64,000 nucleotides of DNA from Sulfurospirillum multivorans DSM 12446 (GCF_000568815.1 NZ_CP007201.1:1488001-1552000), one strand, 5' to 3'. Positions 26,025 through 36,106 are shown, counted from the first letter of the stretch. Notes: generated by a model not told the origin, from the sequence alone. Numbers and translations are program-made.

Positions 26025-26669
26025 ATGTCGTATGAAAGACGGCCAATGAGTATTGAACAAAAGAGTTTTGAGATTATTACCCAAGAGATGGGAAGTGCTA
26101 TTGATGCCTTTGATGCTACGTTGCAACCTGTTGTTAAACGTGTCATTCATACCACGGCTGATTTTGAGTATACCGATCTTTTAGATTTTTCTGATGATGC
26201 AGTCCAGAGTACGTTTGATGCCCTCAAAAGTGGATGTAAAATCTATTGTGATACCAATATGATTGTTAATGGCCTCAGTAAAGTTGCCTTAGGGAAATTT
26301 TCTTGCAAACCGTACTGCCTTGTGAGTGATGAAGATGTCAGTAAAGAAGCTAAAGAACGTGGTGTTACAAGATCAATTGTAGGCATGGAACATGCGGCAA
26401 AAGATCCAGAAACTAAAATATTTTTAATCGGCAATGCCCCAACAGCACTTTATACTCTATTGGAGATGATTAAATCAGGTGATTGTGCAAAACCTTCCCT
26501 TATCGTCGCTGTACCTGTTGGATTTGTGGGAGCGGCTGAATCTAAAGAAGAAGTTCTAAAATATGATGTTCCTTATATTCGAGTAAGAGGTAGAAAAGGT
26601 GGAAGTACGGTTGCCGTTGCTATTTTACACGGTCTTATCTACCAAATTTTTCAAAGAGAAGGCATCTAA
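26025..26669 (+). CDS. cbiC: cobalt-precorrin-8 methylmutase
   Basis: The 214-residue CbiC moves the C-11 methyl to C-12, giving cobyrinic acid. Its signature parts are visible: the RRPMSIEQKSFEII start, the catalytic His in RVIHTTADFEY near residue 43, and AVPVGFVGAAESKE near residue 165. It follows btuF after two bases and precedes cbiD by three. Confidence 0.93.
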   Translation: MSYERRPMSIEQKSFEIITQEMGSAIDAFDATLQPVVKRVIHTTADFEYTDLLDFSDDAVQSTFDALKSGCKIYCDTNMIVNGLSKVALGKFSCKPYCLVSDEDVSKEAKERGVTRSIVGMEHAAKDPETKIFLIGNAPTALYTLLEMIKSGDCAKPSLIVAVPVGFVGAAESKEEVLKYDVPYIRVRGRKGGSTVAVAILHGLIYQIFQREGI

Positions 26670-26672
26670 AAA

Positions 26673-27791
26673 ATGCAAAAGTATGTGATTCATGAGGGAA
26701 AGAAGCTTCGATACGGTTTTACGACTGGCTCATCCGCTGCAGCTGCTACAAAAGCGGCATGTATGTTATTAATGAATGCGCCTTTAAAAAAAACCGTTGC
26801 AATCACTTTACCAACAAATGAAATATTACACATACCTATTTATACGGCAAAGAAAGAAAAAGAGTTGGCAATTGTTACTGTTATTAAAGATGGTGGTGAT
26901 GATGCAGATGTGACGAGTGGACTAGAAATAGGAGCACGCGTCTCTTTTTCTGAGGAGAGAGGCATTCATATCAAAGGAGGCGAGGGTGTTGGTGTGGCAA
27001 CTAAAAAAGGCTTACCTATTGGTGTAGGCGAACCCGCTATCAATCCAGTCCCTCAAGTGATGATTAAACAAAGCGTGATTGAGGTGATAGATATTTTAAA
27101 GCAAGGGATTGAAGTAGAAATTTTTGTTCCAAAAGGTGAAGAGATTGCCAAGCGAACGCTTAATTATAAATTAGGAATTCACGGGGGTATTTCCATATTG
27201 GGATCAACTGGTATCGTTAAACCTATGTCTGAAGAAGCATATAAAGACTCTTTGTCTATTGAGTTAAAAGCAATGTACCAACAGCAAGATACCGATACCT
27301 TTGTCTTTACCTTTGGTAATTATGGACGCAAATTTGCCACAAACAATCTTGGATTAGTGGATGAAAATATCATCATTATCAGTAATTTTGTAGGATTTAT
27401 GTTGGAGAAGGCCTGTGAGTTTGGTATCAAAAAAATACTGTTTGTTGGCAATATCGGAAAGATTGTCAAAGTAGCTGGAGGTATATTTCATACCCATAGT
27501 CGCGTATCGGATGCAAGGCTTGAAATTATGGCGGCAAATGCAATAAAAGCAGGAGAAAAACTTGATGTTATTCAAAAAATACTCAAAGCCAATACCACAG
27601 AAGAAGCAGTGGAAATGTTAAACAGAAAAGATACGTTTGACATAATGGCACAAGAAATACGAGAAAAGTGCGAAACTCATGTGAGACGTAGTGGATATGA
27701 GTTAGAGGTGGCTGCATTGATTTATTCAAGTGAACAGGGAGAATTAGCGCGAACGGATAATTTTTATGTTGGAAATCATACCAATGCTTAA
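26673..27791 (+). CDS. cbiD: cobalt-precorrin-5B C1-methyltransferase
   Basis: The 372-residue CbiD methylates C-1 in the anaerobic pathway. LRYGFTTGSSAAAATKAA near residue 12 and the GGDDADVTSG segment near residue 73 are hallmarks, as is GEPAINPVPQ near residue 115. Complete length. It overlaps cbiE by eight bases. Confidence 0.94.
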   Translation: MQKYVIHEGKKLRYGFTTGSSAAAATKAACMLLMNAPLKKTVAITLPTNEILHIPIYTAKKEKELAIVTVIKDGGDDADVTSGLEIGARVSFSEERGIHIKGGEGVGVATKKGLPIGVGEPAINPVPQVMIKQSVIEVIDILKQGIEVEIFVPKGEEIAKRTLNYKLGIHGGISILGSTGIVKPMSEEAYKDSLSIELKAMYQQQDTDTFVFTFGNYGRKFATNNLGLVDENIIIISNFVGFMLEKACEFGIKKILFVGNIGKIVKVAGGIFHTHSRVSDARLEIMAANAIKAGEKLDVIQKILKANTTEEAVEMLNRKDTFDIMAQEIREKCETHVRRSGYELEVAALIYSSEQGELARTDNFYVGNHTNA

Positions 27792-28431
27792 GATTCATAT
27801 ACTTGGAATGGGTCCTGGAAGTATAGATTTTATTGCACCTTATGTGCTGACATGTATAAAGGACGCAGACATACTTATTGGTGGAAAAAGACATTTTCAA
27901 GAGATAGAAGTGGAAGCATCAGGAAAAGTCTGTCAATACATAAGTAGTGATTTATTAGGACTTGTGGATTACATCAAAACAAACAGAAATAAAAAAATTG
28001 CGGTATTGGTCTCTGGTGACCCAGGATTTTATAGTTTTTTAGTGTATTTAAAAAAGCATTTTAGCAATGAGGAGTTAGTGGTAATACCAGGACTTTCTTC
28101 TATGCAGTATATGTTTTGCAAGATTGGGTTACCTTGGCAAGACGCTGTGATTAAAAGTCTTCATGGTAAAACGTTTGATTTTATTGAAGCTTTAAATGAT
28201 TCTGGACTTGTAGGGGTGCTAACGGATAGTGCTTTTACACCTCAATTGATCGCAAAAGAGTTAGTAACTCACGGACTAGGAAACGTATTAGTATATGTAG
28301 GAGAAGAACTTTCTTATGCGGAAGAAAAAATAACAACGATGATAGCAACGCAAATGGCTAATAATGAACGAAATTTTGGCATGAATGTTGTGGTTATTGA
28401 AAGGACTGAAAATGTTTCATATAAAAGATAG
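27784..28431 (+). CDS. cbiE: cobalt-precorrin-7 C5-methyltransferase
   Basis: A tetrapyrrole methylase of 215 residues with the N-terminal SAM-site motif ILGMGPGSID and VLVSGDPGFYS near residue 75. I start it at 27784 rather than six codons upstream because the motif then sits at the usual distance from Met. CbiE acts with CbiT, which follows and overlaps it by 20 bases; in many species the two are fused as CobL. Confidence 0.92.
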   Translation: MLKIHILGMGPGSIDFIAPYVLTCIKDADILIGGKRHFQEIEVEASGKVCQYISSDLLGLVDYIKTNRNKKIAVLVSGDPGFYSFLVYLKKHFSNEELVVIPGLSSMQYMFCKIGLPWQDAVIKSLHGKTFDFIEALNDSGLVGVLTDSAFTPQLIAKELVTHGLGNVLVYVGEELSYAEEKITTMIATQMANNERNFGMNVVVIERTENVSYKR

Positions 28432-28990
28432 TGAATTTATTAGGGGCAATGTGCCTATGACAAAAGATGAAGCACGTGTTGTTTGTATATCAAAACTTGA
28501 ACTTGATAGCAATAGTGTCTTGATTGATGTGGGTGCAGGAACAGGTAGTGTCGGTATAGAGGCTAGTAGGTATTTAAGCTCTGGTAAAGTCATTGGTATA
28601 GAAGTTAATGAAGAAGCCAATGCTTTGATAGAAGCAAATCTAAAAAAATTTGACATAACGAATTACGAGTTATACAAAGGTTATGCTCCACAAGAACTAC
28701 CAACTATTGCCTTCGATGCCATGTTTATTGGTGGCTCTAAAGGGAAACTTGGTGATATATTTCAGTATTTTGATGATCATGCCAAAGTAGGCGCTAGGTT
28801 GGTTATTAATGCCATTGTCCTTGAAACTTTTACTAAAACACTTAGTTTGATGAAAGAGTATGGCTTTCATGACATTGAGGTTGTTTCATTAAATATCTCA
28901 AAAAATAGATTACTTGGTCAATATAACATGATGATGGCTGAGAATCCTATATTTATTTTAAGTGCGAAAAAAGGAGAAAAAAATGTCTAA
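28412..28990 (+). CDS. cbiT: cobalt-precorrin-6B C15-methyltransferase (decarboxylating)
   Basis: A 192-residue class I methyltransferase with the SAM motif DVGAGTGSVGIEAS near residue 40 and the conserved start IRGNVPMTKDEAR. It methylates C-15 and removes the C-12 acetate carboxyl. I chose the ATG at 28412, after AAAGGA, over an upstream one at 28385. It overlaps cbiE and cbiL. Confidence 0.92.
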   Translation: MFHIKDSEFIRGNVPMTKDEARVVCISKLELDSNSVLIDVGAGTGSVGIEASRYLSSGKVIGIEVNEEANALIEANLKKFDITNYELYKGYAPQELPTIAFDAMFIGGSKGKLGDIFQYFDDHAKVGARLVINAIVLETFTKTLSLMKEYGFHDIEVVSLNISKNRLLGQYNMMMAENPIFILSAKKGEKNV

Positions 28991-29687
28991 ATTAATAGGA
29001 ATTGGTGTAGGAGTTGGCGATCCTGAAATGTTAACCATCAAAGCAGTGAATGCTTTAAGAGAAGCAGATGCGGTCATCTTACCAAGGGCTAATACGAAAA
29101 CGTATAGTACGGCTTTTGAAATTGCAAAGCAGTATATGAAAGATGATATTGAAAAAATCTATGCAGATTTTACAACGGTTGATGATGATAAGCTTAGAGA
29201 AGAAGATAGATTACTGTATGCCAAGGTAGTCAATGATTGTATTAAAGCTGGAAAAACAGTAGCGTTTATCACCATTGGTGATCCTATGACGTTTAGTACT
29301 TTTGTTTATGTCATGGAACTTTTAGAAAAAGATGTAGAAGTCCAAACTATACCAGGGATAACATCATTTGCTTCCATTGCTGCACGTCTGAATACTCCAC
29401 TTGTTATGGGTGATGAAACACTCAAAATAGTACCTATTTCAAAAGATACAGATATTGTAAAAGAGATTAATAGCTCTGATAACGTTGTTTTTATGAAAGT
29501 TACACGTAACCTTGAACGACTCAAAGATGCTTTTAAAAAAACAGGCAACATGGATAATGTCGTACTTGTTTCTAATTGTGGAAAAGCGGATGAAAAAGTA
29601 ATTTATGATCTTGAAAATATAACGCGTGAGGATATCTCTTACTTCTCAACCATTCTCCTTAAAAAAGGAGGGCTGAGTTATGTCTAA
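28983..29687 (+). CDS. cbiL: cobalt-precorrin-2 C20-methyltransferase
   Basis: A 234-residue tetrapyrrole methylase with GVGVGDPEMLTIKA at the SAM site and TIGDPMTFSTFVYV near residue 100. It adds the C-20 methyl, the first methylation after cobalt insertion. The ATG at 28983 follows AAAGGAG and is preferred to an upstream in-frame ATG in cbiT. It overlaps cbiF by eight bases. Confidence 0.92.
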   Translation: MSKLIGIGVGVGDPEMLTIKAVNALREADAVILPRANTKTYSTAFEIAKQYMKDDIEKIYADFTTVDDDKLREEDRLLYAKVVNDCIKAGKTVAFITIGDPMTFSTFVYVMELLEKDVEVQTIPGITSFASIAARLNTPLVMGDETLKIVPISKDTDIVKEINSSDNVVFMKVTRNLERLKDAFKKTGNMDNVVLVSNCGKADEKVIYDLENITREDISYFSTILLKKGGLSYV

Positions 29688-30444
29688 AGTTTATTTTATA
29701 GGAGCAGGGCCGGGTGATCCTGAACTTATTACTATCAAAGGTCAGCGCCTTGTAAGGGAAGCAGATATCATCATATATGCGGGCTCGCTTGTTCCTATAG
29801 AAGTTATTGCATGTCATAAGGAGGGAGCAGAAATTTATAACAGTGCCAGTATGGATTTGGATGAAGTGATGGATATTACTATTGCAGGTGTTAAAGAAGG
29901 AAAAAGTGTTGCAAGAGTTCATACAGGAGATCCTTCTATCTATGGGGCTCATCGTGAACAAATGGACATTTTGGAGAGTCATGGTATAGATTTTGATGTC
30001 ATACCAGGTGTTAGCTCATTTTTAGCATCAGCAGCAGCCCTTAAAAAAGAGTTCACGCTTCCAGATGTATCGCAAACGGTTATTTGCACACGATTAGAAG
30101 GTCGCACTCCCGTTCCAGAAGCAGAATCCTTAGATAAATTAGCCTCTCATCAAGCTTCTATGGCTATCTTTTTATCCGTTCAAATGATTGATAAAGTAGT
30201 GGAAAAACTTGTGCTTCATTACCCGCCTAATACTCCAGTAGCAATTATTCAGCGTGCTAGTTGGCCGGATCAAAAAATTGTTGAGGGAACGCTTGAGACT
30301 ATTGAAGAAAAAGTCAAAGAAGCCAATATCACTAAAACAGCGCAAATTCTTGTGGGATGGTTTATGGGAAATGAGTACTCTAAATCTAGGCTATATGACA
30401 AGTATTTTACCCATGAATACCGAGAAGGTATGGCACGCTCATGA
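29680..30444 (+). CDS. cbiF: cobalt-precorrin-4 C11-methyltransferase
   Basis: A 254-residue methylase with GAGPGDPELITIKG at the N-terminus, HTGDPSIYGAHREQ near residue 90 and PGVSSFLASAAALK near residue 110, all close to characterised CbiF. An AAAAGGAGGG site lies upstream. It overlaps cbiL and cbiG. Confidence 0.94.
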   Translation: MSKVYFIGAGPGDPELITIKGQRLVREADIIIYAGSLVPIEVIACHKEGAEIYNSASMDLDEVMDITIAGVKEGKSVARVHTGDPSIYGAHREQMDILESHGIDFDVIPGVSSFLASAAALKKEFTLPDVSQTVICTRLEGRTPVPEAESLDKLASHQASMAIFLSVQMIDKVVEKLVLHYPPNTPVAIIQRASWPDQKIVEGTLETIEEKVKEANITKTAQILVGWFMGNEYSKSRLYDKYFTHEYREGMARS

Positions 30445-31433
30445 AAAAAGAACTTGCCATTATTAGCGTAAGTAAGCAAGGATTAGAGAAAGCAAATTCT
30501 TTACATGTAAAGAACGCAGACATTTATGCCTTGCCAAAATACAGTGATGGCAAGTGCATAGAGATGATAGAGGGTTTTACACTTACAGTAGAGCGAATTT
30601 TTTCTCAATACAAAACGCTTTTGTTTATCATGGCTAGCGGGATTGTGGTTCGTACCATTGCGCCACTTCTTAAAGGTAAAGATATAGACCCCGCTATTTT
30701 GGTGATGGACGAACAAGGTATCTTTGTAAACTCTTTGCTTAGTGGCCATTTAGGTGGAGCAAACGAGATGGCAGAAATCATTGCCAAAGCATGTGATGCA
30801 ATTCCTGTGATATCAACAGCCTCTGATGTCAGTCATAAAATAGCCGTTGATACGATTGCTATGAAATTAAATGCAAAAATAGATTCTTTGAAAAAAGCAA
30901 AGAATGTGACTGCTTTGATACTTAATGGGCAGAGAGTAGCGCTATGTTTACCTGAGAATATAGTCGTTGAGAATAAAAATATATCAGGGGTTATTGTGGT
31001 GTCAAATAAGTTACATGTAGAGATGAGTCAAATTATTCCACAAAATATCATAGTGGGTATTGGGTGCAAAAAAGATATCCCAAAAGAGGCGATTATTGAA
31101 GCTGTCAAAAAAGAGTTTAAAAAATTAAACCTTAGAGAAGATTCGATTAAACATTTTGCGACAGGATGGGTAAAAGCAGAAGAAAAAGGTCTGCTTGAAG
31201 CCGTTAACTATTTTGAGCGAGAGCTAAAAATAATAGAAAAAGAAGAAATAAGAGCAGTACAAGATAAATTTTGTGGATCAGATTTTGTAGAAAAAACCAT
31301 TGGTGTACGCTCCATCTCAGCACCTAGTGCCTATGTAAGTTCTAGTAAAAAAGGAGTGTTTTTGTTAGAAAAAAATAAAAATTGCGGAATTACCATTTCG
31401 ATTTATGAAGAGGAAGTTGGAAATGAAAAATAA
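30441..31433 (+). CDS. cbiG: cobalt-precorrin-5A hydrolase
   Basis: The 330-residue CbiG opens the delta-lactone and releases acetaldehyde, contracting the ring. The N-terminal domain has FIMASGIVVRTIAPLL near residue 65 and LSGHLGGANEMA near residue 100. The C-terminal domain has IGCKKDIPKEAI and SISAPSAYVSS-type stretches. One CTTTACATGTAAAG lies at codons 20-24. It overlaps cbiF and cbiH. Confidence 0.93.
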   Translation: MKKELAIISVSKQGLEKANSLHVKNADIYALPKYSDGKCIEMIEGFTLTVERIFSQYKTLLFIMASGIVVRTIAPLLKGKDIDPAILVMDEQGIFVNSLLSGHLGGANEMAEIIAKACDAIPVISTASDVSHKIAVDTIAMKLNAKIDSLKKAKNVTALILNGQRVALCLPENIVVENKNISGVIVVSNKLHVEMSQIIPQNIIVGIGCKKDIPKEAIIEAVKKEFKKLNLREDSIKHFATGWVKAEEKGLLEAVNYFERELKIIEKEEIRAVQDKFCGSDFVEKTIGVRSISAPSAYVSSSKKGVFLLEKNKNCGITISIYEEEVGNEK

Positions 31434-32151
31434 TATTTATGTTGTAGGTATCGGGCCAGGCTCATTGGAACATTTGAGTTTTAGAGCATATCATGTTTTA
31501 AAAGAGGTAAATGTCATCATTGGGCATAAAACCTATGTCAATTTAGTAAAAGAGTATTTTCCTGAGAAAGTGTTCATTAAATCAGGAATGAAAAGAGAAG
31601 TGGAGCGTTGCCTCGAGACTTTGGAAATAGCCAAGAGTGGTAAAAGTGTCGCCCTTATCTCTAGTGGTGATGCCGGAGTTTACGGCATGGCGGGCATTAT
31701 GCTAGAAATTGCTCTTGATAATGGCTTTAATGTAGAAATTATCCCAGGGATTACCTCTGCCAATGCCTCCGCTTCAGTCGTAGGTGCACCCATTATGCAT
31801 GATCATGCGACGATTAGTTTGAGTGATTTATTGACGGATTGGGAGCTCATCAAAAAGCGTGTTGATTTGGCATCACAAGGAGATTTTGTGATCTCTTTTT
31901 ACAATCCTAAAAGTAAAAGTCGTCTAACTCAAATTGCTGAAGCAAGAGAAATTATGCTGAAGCATAAAAATAAAGATACGGTTGTTGCCATTGTGCGAAA
32001 CACGGGACGAGAGGGCGAAAATCACGTTCTTACATCATTGGAAAATATGTTAGAGCATGAAATTGACATGTTTACGACGGTAATCGTTGGAAACTCAAAG
32101 ACGTTTATCAAAGAAAACAAAATGATCACTCCTCGTGGGTATCACTACTAA
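31423..32151 (+). CDS. cbiH: cobalt-precorrin-3 C17-methyltransferase
   Basis: A 242-residue tetrapyrrole methylase with VGIGPGSLEHLSF at the SAM site, ISSGDAGVYGMAG near residue 80 and SFYNPKSKSR near residue 160. It catalyses C-17 methylation with ring contraction. I use the ATG at 31423 after AGGAAG, six codons inside the longest frame. It overlaps cbiG by eleven bases. Confidence 0.92.
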   Translation: MKNNIYVVGIGPGSLEHLSFRAYHVLKEVNVIIGHKTYVNLVKEYFPEKVFIKSGMKREVERCLETLEIAKSGKSVALISSGDAGVYGMAGIMLEIALDNGFNVEIIPGITSANASASVVGAPIMHDHATISLSDLLTDWELIKKRVDLASQGDFVISFYNPKSKSRLTQIAEAREIMLKHKNKDTVVAIVRNTGREGENHVLTSLENMLEHEIDMFTTVIVGNSKTFIKENKMITPRGYHY

Positions 32152-32164
32152 AACAGGAAAAAAG

Positions 32165-33682
32165 ATGAAAACAGGAAAAGTATATATCGCAGGTGCAGGT
32201 TGTGGAGATTTTGAATTGATGACATTAAAACTCAAGATGTTGATTGAAGAAGCAGAGTGTATTATTTATGATCGTCTTGTTAATAAGGAAATTCTTGCGT
32301 TAGCACCCAAAAGTGCCGAACTTATTTATTATGGTAAAGATAATTGCGAAGGCGGCCTTATCCAAGAAAAAATTAATGCAACATTAATCGAAAAAGCCAA
32401 AGAGGGCAAGAATGTTTTACGCCTTAAAGGAGGACACCCTTTTGTCTTTGGACGAGGTGGGGAAGAGGCCTTGGACTTAGTAGATGCAGGCATAGAATTT
32501 GAAATTATTCCAGGTGTTACTTCTGCTATTTCAGTACCCGCTTATGCAGGCATTCCTATAAGCCATAGAGGTATCAATACATCATTTCATGTTTTTACAG
32601 GACATAGTAAAGATGATGGAGAAAAAATTGACTTTGAAACAGTATCCAAGCTGAGTGGCACTTTAGTTTTTTTAATGGGTATTAAAAATATAGAGATGAT
32701 CACTTCAAATCTTGTAAATTTTGGAAAAATATCATCCACACCTGTTGCAGTAATTGAAAATGGATCGACATGTCATCAACGAACGGTTGTCGGAAACCTA
32801 GAAACTATTTCAAAGATTGTTGAAGAAAATCATATTCAGTCACCTTCTATCATTATTATAGGTGATGTAGTAAATTTACGCGAAAAACTTGCTTGGTTTG
32901 AGCATAAAGCATTGCACGGGCATAAGGTTCTGGTAACATCAGAAAAAACCCAAGCAAAAGTGACTTCACGGTTGGTCCGAAGTTTAGGTGGAGAGAGTGT
33001 AGAATGTCCTTTTTTTACATTAGATAAAAAATCGTTTACTATTCCAAGACTTATTAATTTTGATACTGTGCTCTTTACAAGCCCTCAAAGTTTACATGCT
33101 TTTTTTGAAAAAATAGAAGATATACGCCAGTTACTTCATTTGCGTATTGGTGTGGCCGGCGAAAAAACTAAAGAAGCATTAAACACGTATAAATTACAAG
33201 CCAATATTTATTCGAACAGCTATCGCACACAAGAGTTGCTTAATCTCTTAACTGAAAAAGAAGAGAAAGTACTTTTAGTCAGATCTACCTCAATTTCAGC
33301 AGAACTTGCTGTATATTCTCAATCTATTACTGAACTTGAGACCTATTATGTTGATAAAGTTTTGCGAAGTGATGAAGAAGTAATTGCTTATATCAATGAT
33401 GTCGATATTATCGCTTTTCCTAATGCATGTACGGTTAAAACATTAATAGATAGTGTAGGGCGTGAAATATTAGCCACCAAATTAATTATTGCTTCAAATG
33501 AAAATACAGCATTAAAAATCAAGTCTTATGGTTTACATGTAAACGCTTTTGGCAATGGTGAAATCACAGAAGAAACATTTAAAACATGCATGGAAACAGA
33601 GCATTGTATCAAAGGGAAAAAAGATGGTGTGGTTAATCGGAGGAACAAAGGATTCACGCATTCTGCTCGAGCAGCTAGTTGA
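32165..33682 (+). CDS. cobA-hemD: uroporphyrinogen-III C-methyltransferase / uroporphyrinogen-III synthase fusion
   Basis: A 505-residue fusion. Residues 1 to about 245 are SUMT (CobA), making precorrin-2, with GAGCGDFELMTLK at the start and LKGGHPFVFGRGGEE near residue 85. From about residue 250 to 495 a HemD-like uroporphyrinogen-III synthase domain follows (TVLFTSPQSLHAFF, IGVAGEKTKEAL). Such fusions supply precursor for the operon's own pathway. The start at 32165 sits close to the SAM motif. The last 59 bases overlap cbiJ, so the very C-terminus may be dispensable. A GTTTACATGTAAAC palindrome lies at 33531. Confidence 0.9.
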   Translation: MKTGKVYIAGAGCGDFELMTLKLKMLIEEAECIIYDRLVNKEILALAPKSAELIYYGKDNCEGGLIQEKINATLIEKAKEGKNVLRLKGGHPFVFGRGGEEALDLVDAGIEFEIIPGVTSAISVPAYAGIPISHRGINTSFHVFTGHSKDDGEKIDFETVSKLSGTLVFLMGIKNIEMITSNLVNFGKISSTPVAVIENGSTCHQRTVVGNLETISKIVEENHIQSPSIIIIGDVVNLREKLAWFEHKALHGHKVLVTSEKTQAKVTSRLVRSLGGESVECPFFTLDKKSFTIPRLINFDTVLFTSPQSLHAFFEKIEDIRQLLHLRIGVAGEKTKEALNTYKLQANIYSNSYRTQELLNLLTEKEEKVLLVRSTSISAELAVYSQSITELETYYVDKVLRSDEEVIAYINDVDIIAFPNACTVKTLIDSVGREILATKLIIASNENTALKIKSYGLHVNAFGNGEITEETFKTCMETEHCIKGKKDGVVNRRNKGFTHSARAAS

Positions 33683-34382
33683 ATATCACGACCAGTTTAT
33701 CGTGAGCATTACTACGAGTTATGGAAAAAAACTTTTAGAAAATTATAACGTTAAAATTATTGATAAACGTCTCAGTAAAGAAGAAAAAAAAGTATTGATA
33801 GAAAATGAATGTATAACTTTAATTCTTGATACGAGCCATCCTTATGCGGAAGGAATTTCGCATAGTGCTATGGAAATAGCAAAAGAGTGTGGTGTTGAGT
33901 ATTTACGCTTTGAGCGCAAAAATCTTGAATATGAGGGTGCTAAACATTTTGAGGATATTACGTCATTGGTAGACTATATTAATCTTACATGTAAAGGTGA
34001 AAAAGTGCTGAGTACGTTAGGCATAAAAAACTTGGAAGACCTTCAAAAAATCAAGGATCAAGAAAACCTTTTTATTCGTCTTTTACCCGTCGTTATATCA
34101 ATACAAAAAGCAGAAACTTTGGGTTTTTTAGCCAAAAATATTATCGCGATACAAGGACCTTTTAGTAAAGAGTTTAATACTGCAATAATTAAAAACTATG
34201 GGATACAATATCTTATAACAAAAGAGAGTGGTGATGAAGGAGGAGAGATGGAAAAAGTTTTAGCGTGCAAGGAAGAGGGAGTTCAACTTTTAGTACTAAA
34301 ACGTCCTTTTATCAATTATCTAAAGACATGGGACTCTCTTCAAGAGATTGTTGACGAATTAAAGTGTAGATTGAGTTTATGA
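33624..34382 (+). CDS. cbiJ: cobalt-precorrin-6A reductase
   Basis: A 252-residue CbiJ with the NADPH-binding start MVWLIGGTKDSRILLEQL (WLIGGTKDS), ILDTSHPYAEGIS near residue 70 and ITKESGDEGG near residue 200. I start it at 33624 after AAAGGG, inside the 3' end of cobA-hemD. It reduces the macrocycle before CbiE/T act. It overlaps the ABC exporter gene by four bases. Confidence 0.9.
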   Translation: MVWLIGGTKDSRILLEQLVEYHDQFIVSITTSYGKKLLENYNVKIIDKRLSKEEKKVLIENECITLILDTSHPYAEGISHSAMEIAKECGVEYLRFERKNLEYEGAKHFEDITSLVDYINLTCKGEKVLSTLGIKNLEDLQKIKDQENLFIRLLPVVISIQKAETLGFLAKNIIAIQGPFSKEFNTAIIKNYGIQYLITKESGDEGGEMEKVLACKEEGVQLLVLKRPFINYLKTWDSLQEIVDELKCRLSL

Positions 34383-36106
34383 TGCGCTATATTTGGAGCT
34401 ATTATCAAAATCACTTATCATTGTTTTATACAACGGTGGCCAGTACTTTTCTTTTAGCTTTTTTGGATATTTTATTTCCTTATATTGTACAATTAATGAT
34501 ATCTGAGGATTTCATTGCTTCCAATGGAATGAAGATGACATTGATGTTTTTACTTTTGGGTGGGATTATTATTTTACGCTCACTTGCCGTATGGGTACGG
34601 AACTATTGGGGAAGCTTGCTTGGGATAAATGTTGAATTCGATATGCGCAATGATTTGTTTAAGCATATCAATACGCTTTCCTTTTCGTATTTTGATAACA
34701 CCAAGACGGGTTCATTAATGTCTCGAGTGGTGAGTGATATCGCTGAAGTTTCCAAAGTTGTTACGGAGATTCCTAGAGATTTATTGCTTATTCCTATTAC
34801 GTTAATTGGGGCCATTGGTGTGATGCTTAGCCTTAATTTAAAACTGGGAATGGTTGTACTGTTATTGATGCCTGTTTTGATTTTCTTTACATACTATAAA
34901 AACACCAAGTTACGACATGCGTATATGTCCTCAAAGCGTAAAATTGCACATCTAAACGCTCAGTTAACAGATAGCTTTGAAGGCATTCGTGTCGTTCAAG
35001 CGTTTAGCAACGAAGCCCATGAGATGCATAAGTTTAAGCAGAGCAATCAAGCCTATAAAGAGATGACAGCCAAAGCGTTTAAGGCATTGGCAGACTTGCG
35101 AAGTATCAGTAACTTTTTCTCGGGAGCCTTGCAAGTTATCATTATCGCTTATGGTATTTACCTTGTGCAGTACGAACACATGTCTATAGGTGTACTATTT
35201 GCCTTTGTCCTTTATATCGATCGTTTTATGCGCCCCATTCGAAATTTTATCTCATTGACAGAGGTTTATCAAAAAGGTTTAGTTGGCATGGATAGGTTTC
35301 AAGAGTTGATGCAAATAAAGAGCACTGTGCGAGATGATGCAAAAGAAGAGATGGAATCCGTTAAAGGGCATATCGCCTTTAATAATGTAAATTTTACATA
35401 TGAAGAACAAGGGGAAGGTATTTTAAAAGATATCAATTTTACTATCACTCCTCAAGAGCATATTGCATTAGTGGGAGGTACGGGTAGTGGTAAAAGCACC
35501 TTGTGTGCGTTGATTATGCGTTTTTATGAGCCTCAAATTGGCTCCATAAAGATTGATGGTAAGGATATCAAAGAGGTGTCTGTTAAGTCATTAAGAAGGC
35601 AAATCGGCATTGTACAACAAGATGTTTTTTTATTTAATGGAACTATCAAAGAAAATATTTTATACGGACGTTTAGAAGCAAGCGAAGAAGAGGTCATAGC
35701 AGCCGCTAAAAAAGCAAATATTCATGAATTTGTGATGGGATTAGCAGAGGGGTATGAGAGTGTTGTTGGGGAGCGTGGGATAAAACTTTCAGGTGGTCAA
35801 AAACAGCAACTTTCTATTGCCCGTATCTTTTTAAAAGATCCGGCTATTTTGATTTTAGATGAAGCAACCTCTGCCCTTGATAATATCACAGAACATTATG
35901 TGCAAAAATCACTTGATGCCTTGGCTCAAAATAGAACGGTTATTACCATCGCTCATCGATTAAGTTCAGTGAAAAATGCATCAAAGATTTTGGTCATGAA
36001 GAATGGAAGGATTGCAGAAGAGGGGACACATAAAGAATTACTTTCTTTTAATGGGGTATATCAAACACTGCATGACTTACAGTTTCGGGAAGGAAAAGAG
36101 CGTTAA
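34379..36106 (+). CDS. ABC exporter half-transporter (membrane-ATPase fusion)
   Basis: A 575-residue MsbA-type protein. Residues 1 to about 310 form six membrane spans, and the ATPase follows with Walker A GGTGSGKS near residue 368, signature LSGGQKQQ near residue 472 and Walker B ILILDEAT. It would work as a homodimer. It is embedded between cbiJ and cbiA with overlapping start and stop, so it is surely co-transcribed with corrinoid genes, but exporters are not part of the known pathway. Moving a corrinoid or precursor outward, or an unrelated detoxifying role, are open possibilities. Confidence 0.85.
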   Translation: MMRYIWSYYQNHLSLFYTTVASTFLLAFLDILFPYIVQLMISEDFIASNGMKMTLMFLLLGGIIILRSLAVWVRNYWGSLLGINVEFDMRNDLFKHINTLSFSYFDNTKTGSLMSRVVSDIAEVSKVVTEIPRDLLLIPITLIGAIGVMLSLNLKLGMVVLLLMPVLIFFTYYKNTKLRHAYMSSKRKIAHLNAQLTDSFEGIRVVQAFSNEAHEMHKFKQSNQAYKEMTAKAFKALADLRSISNFFSGALQVIIIAYGIYLVQYEHMSIGVLFAFVLYIDRFMRPIRNFISLTEVYQKGLVGMDRFQELMQIKSTVRDDAKEEMESVKGHIAFNNVNFTYEEQGEGILKDINFTITPQEHIALVGGTGSGKSTLCALIMRFYEPQIGSIKIDGKDIKEVSVKSLRRQIGIVQQDVFLFNGTIKENILYGRLEASEEEVIAAAKKANIHEFVMGLAEGYESVVGERGIKLSGGQKQQLSIARIFLKDPAILILDEATSALDNITEHYVQKSLDALAQNRTVITIAHRLSSVKNASKILVMKNGRIAEEGTHKELLSFNGVYQTLHDLQFREGKER

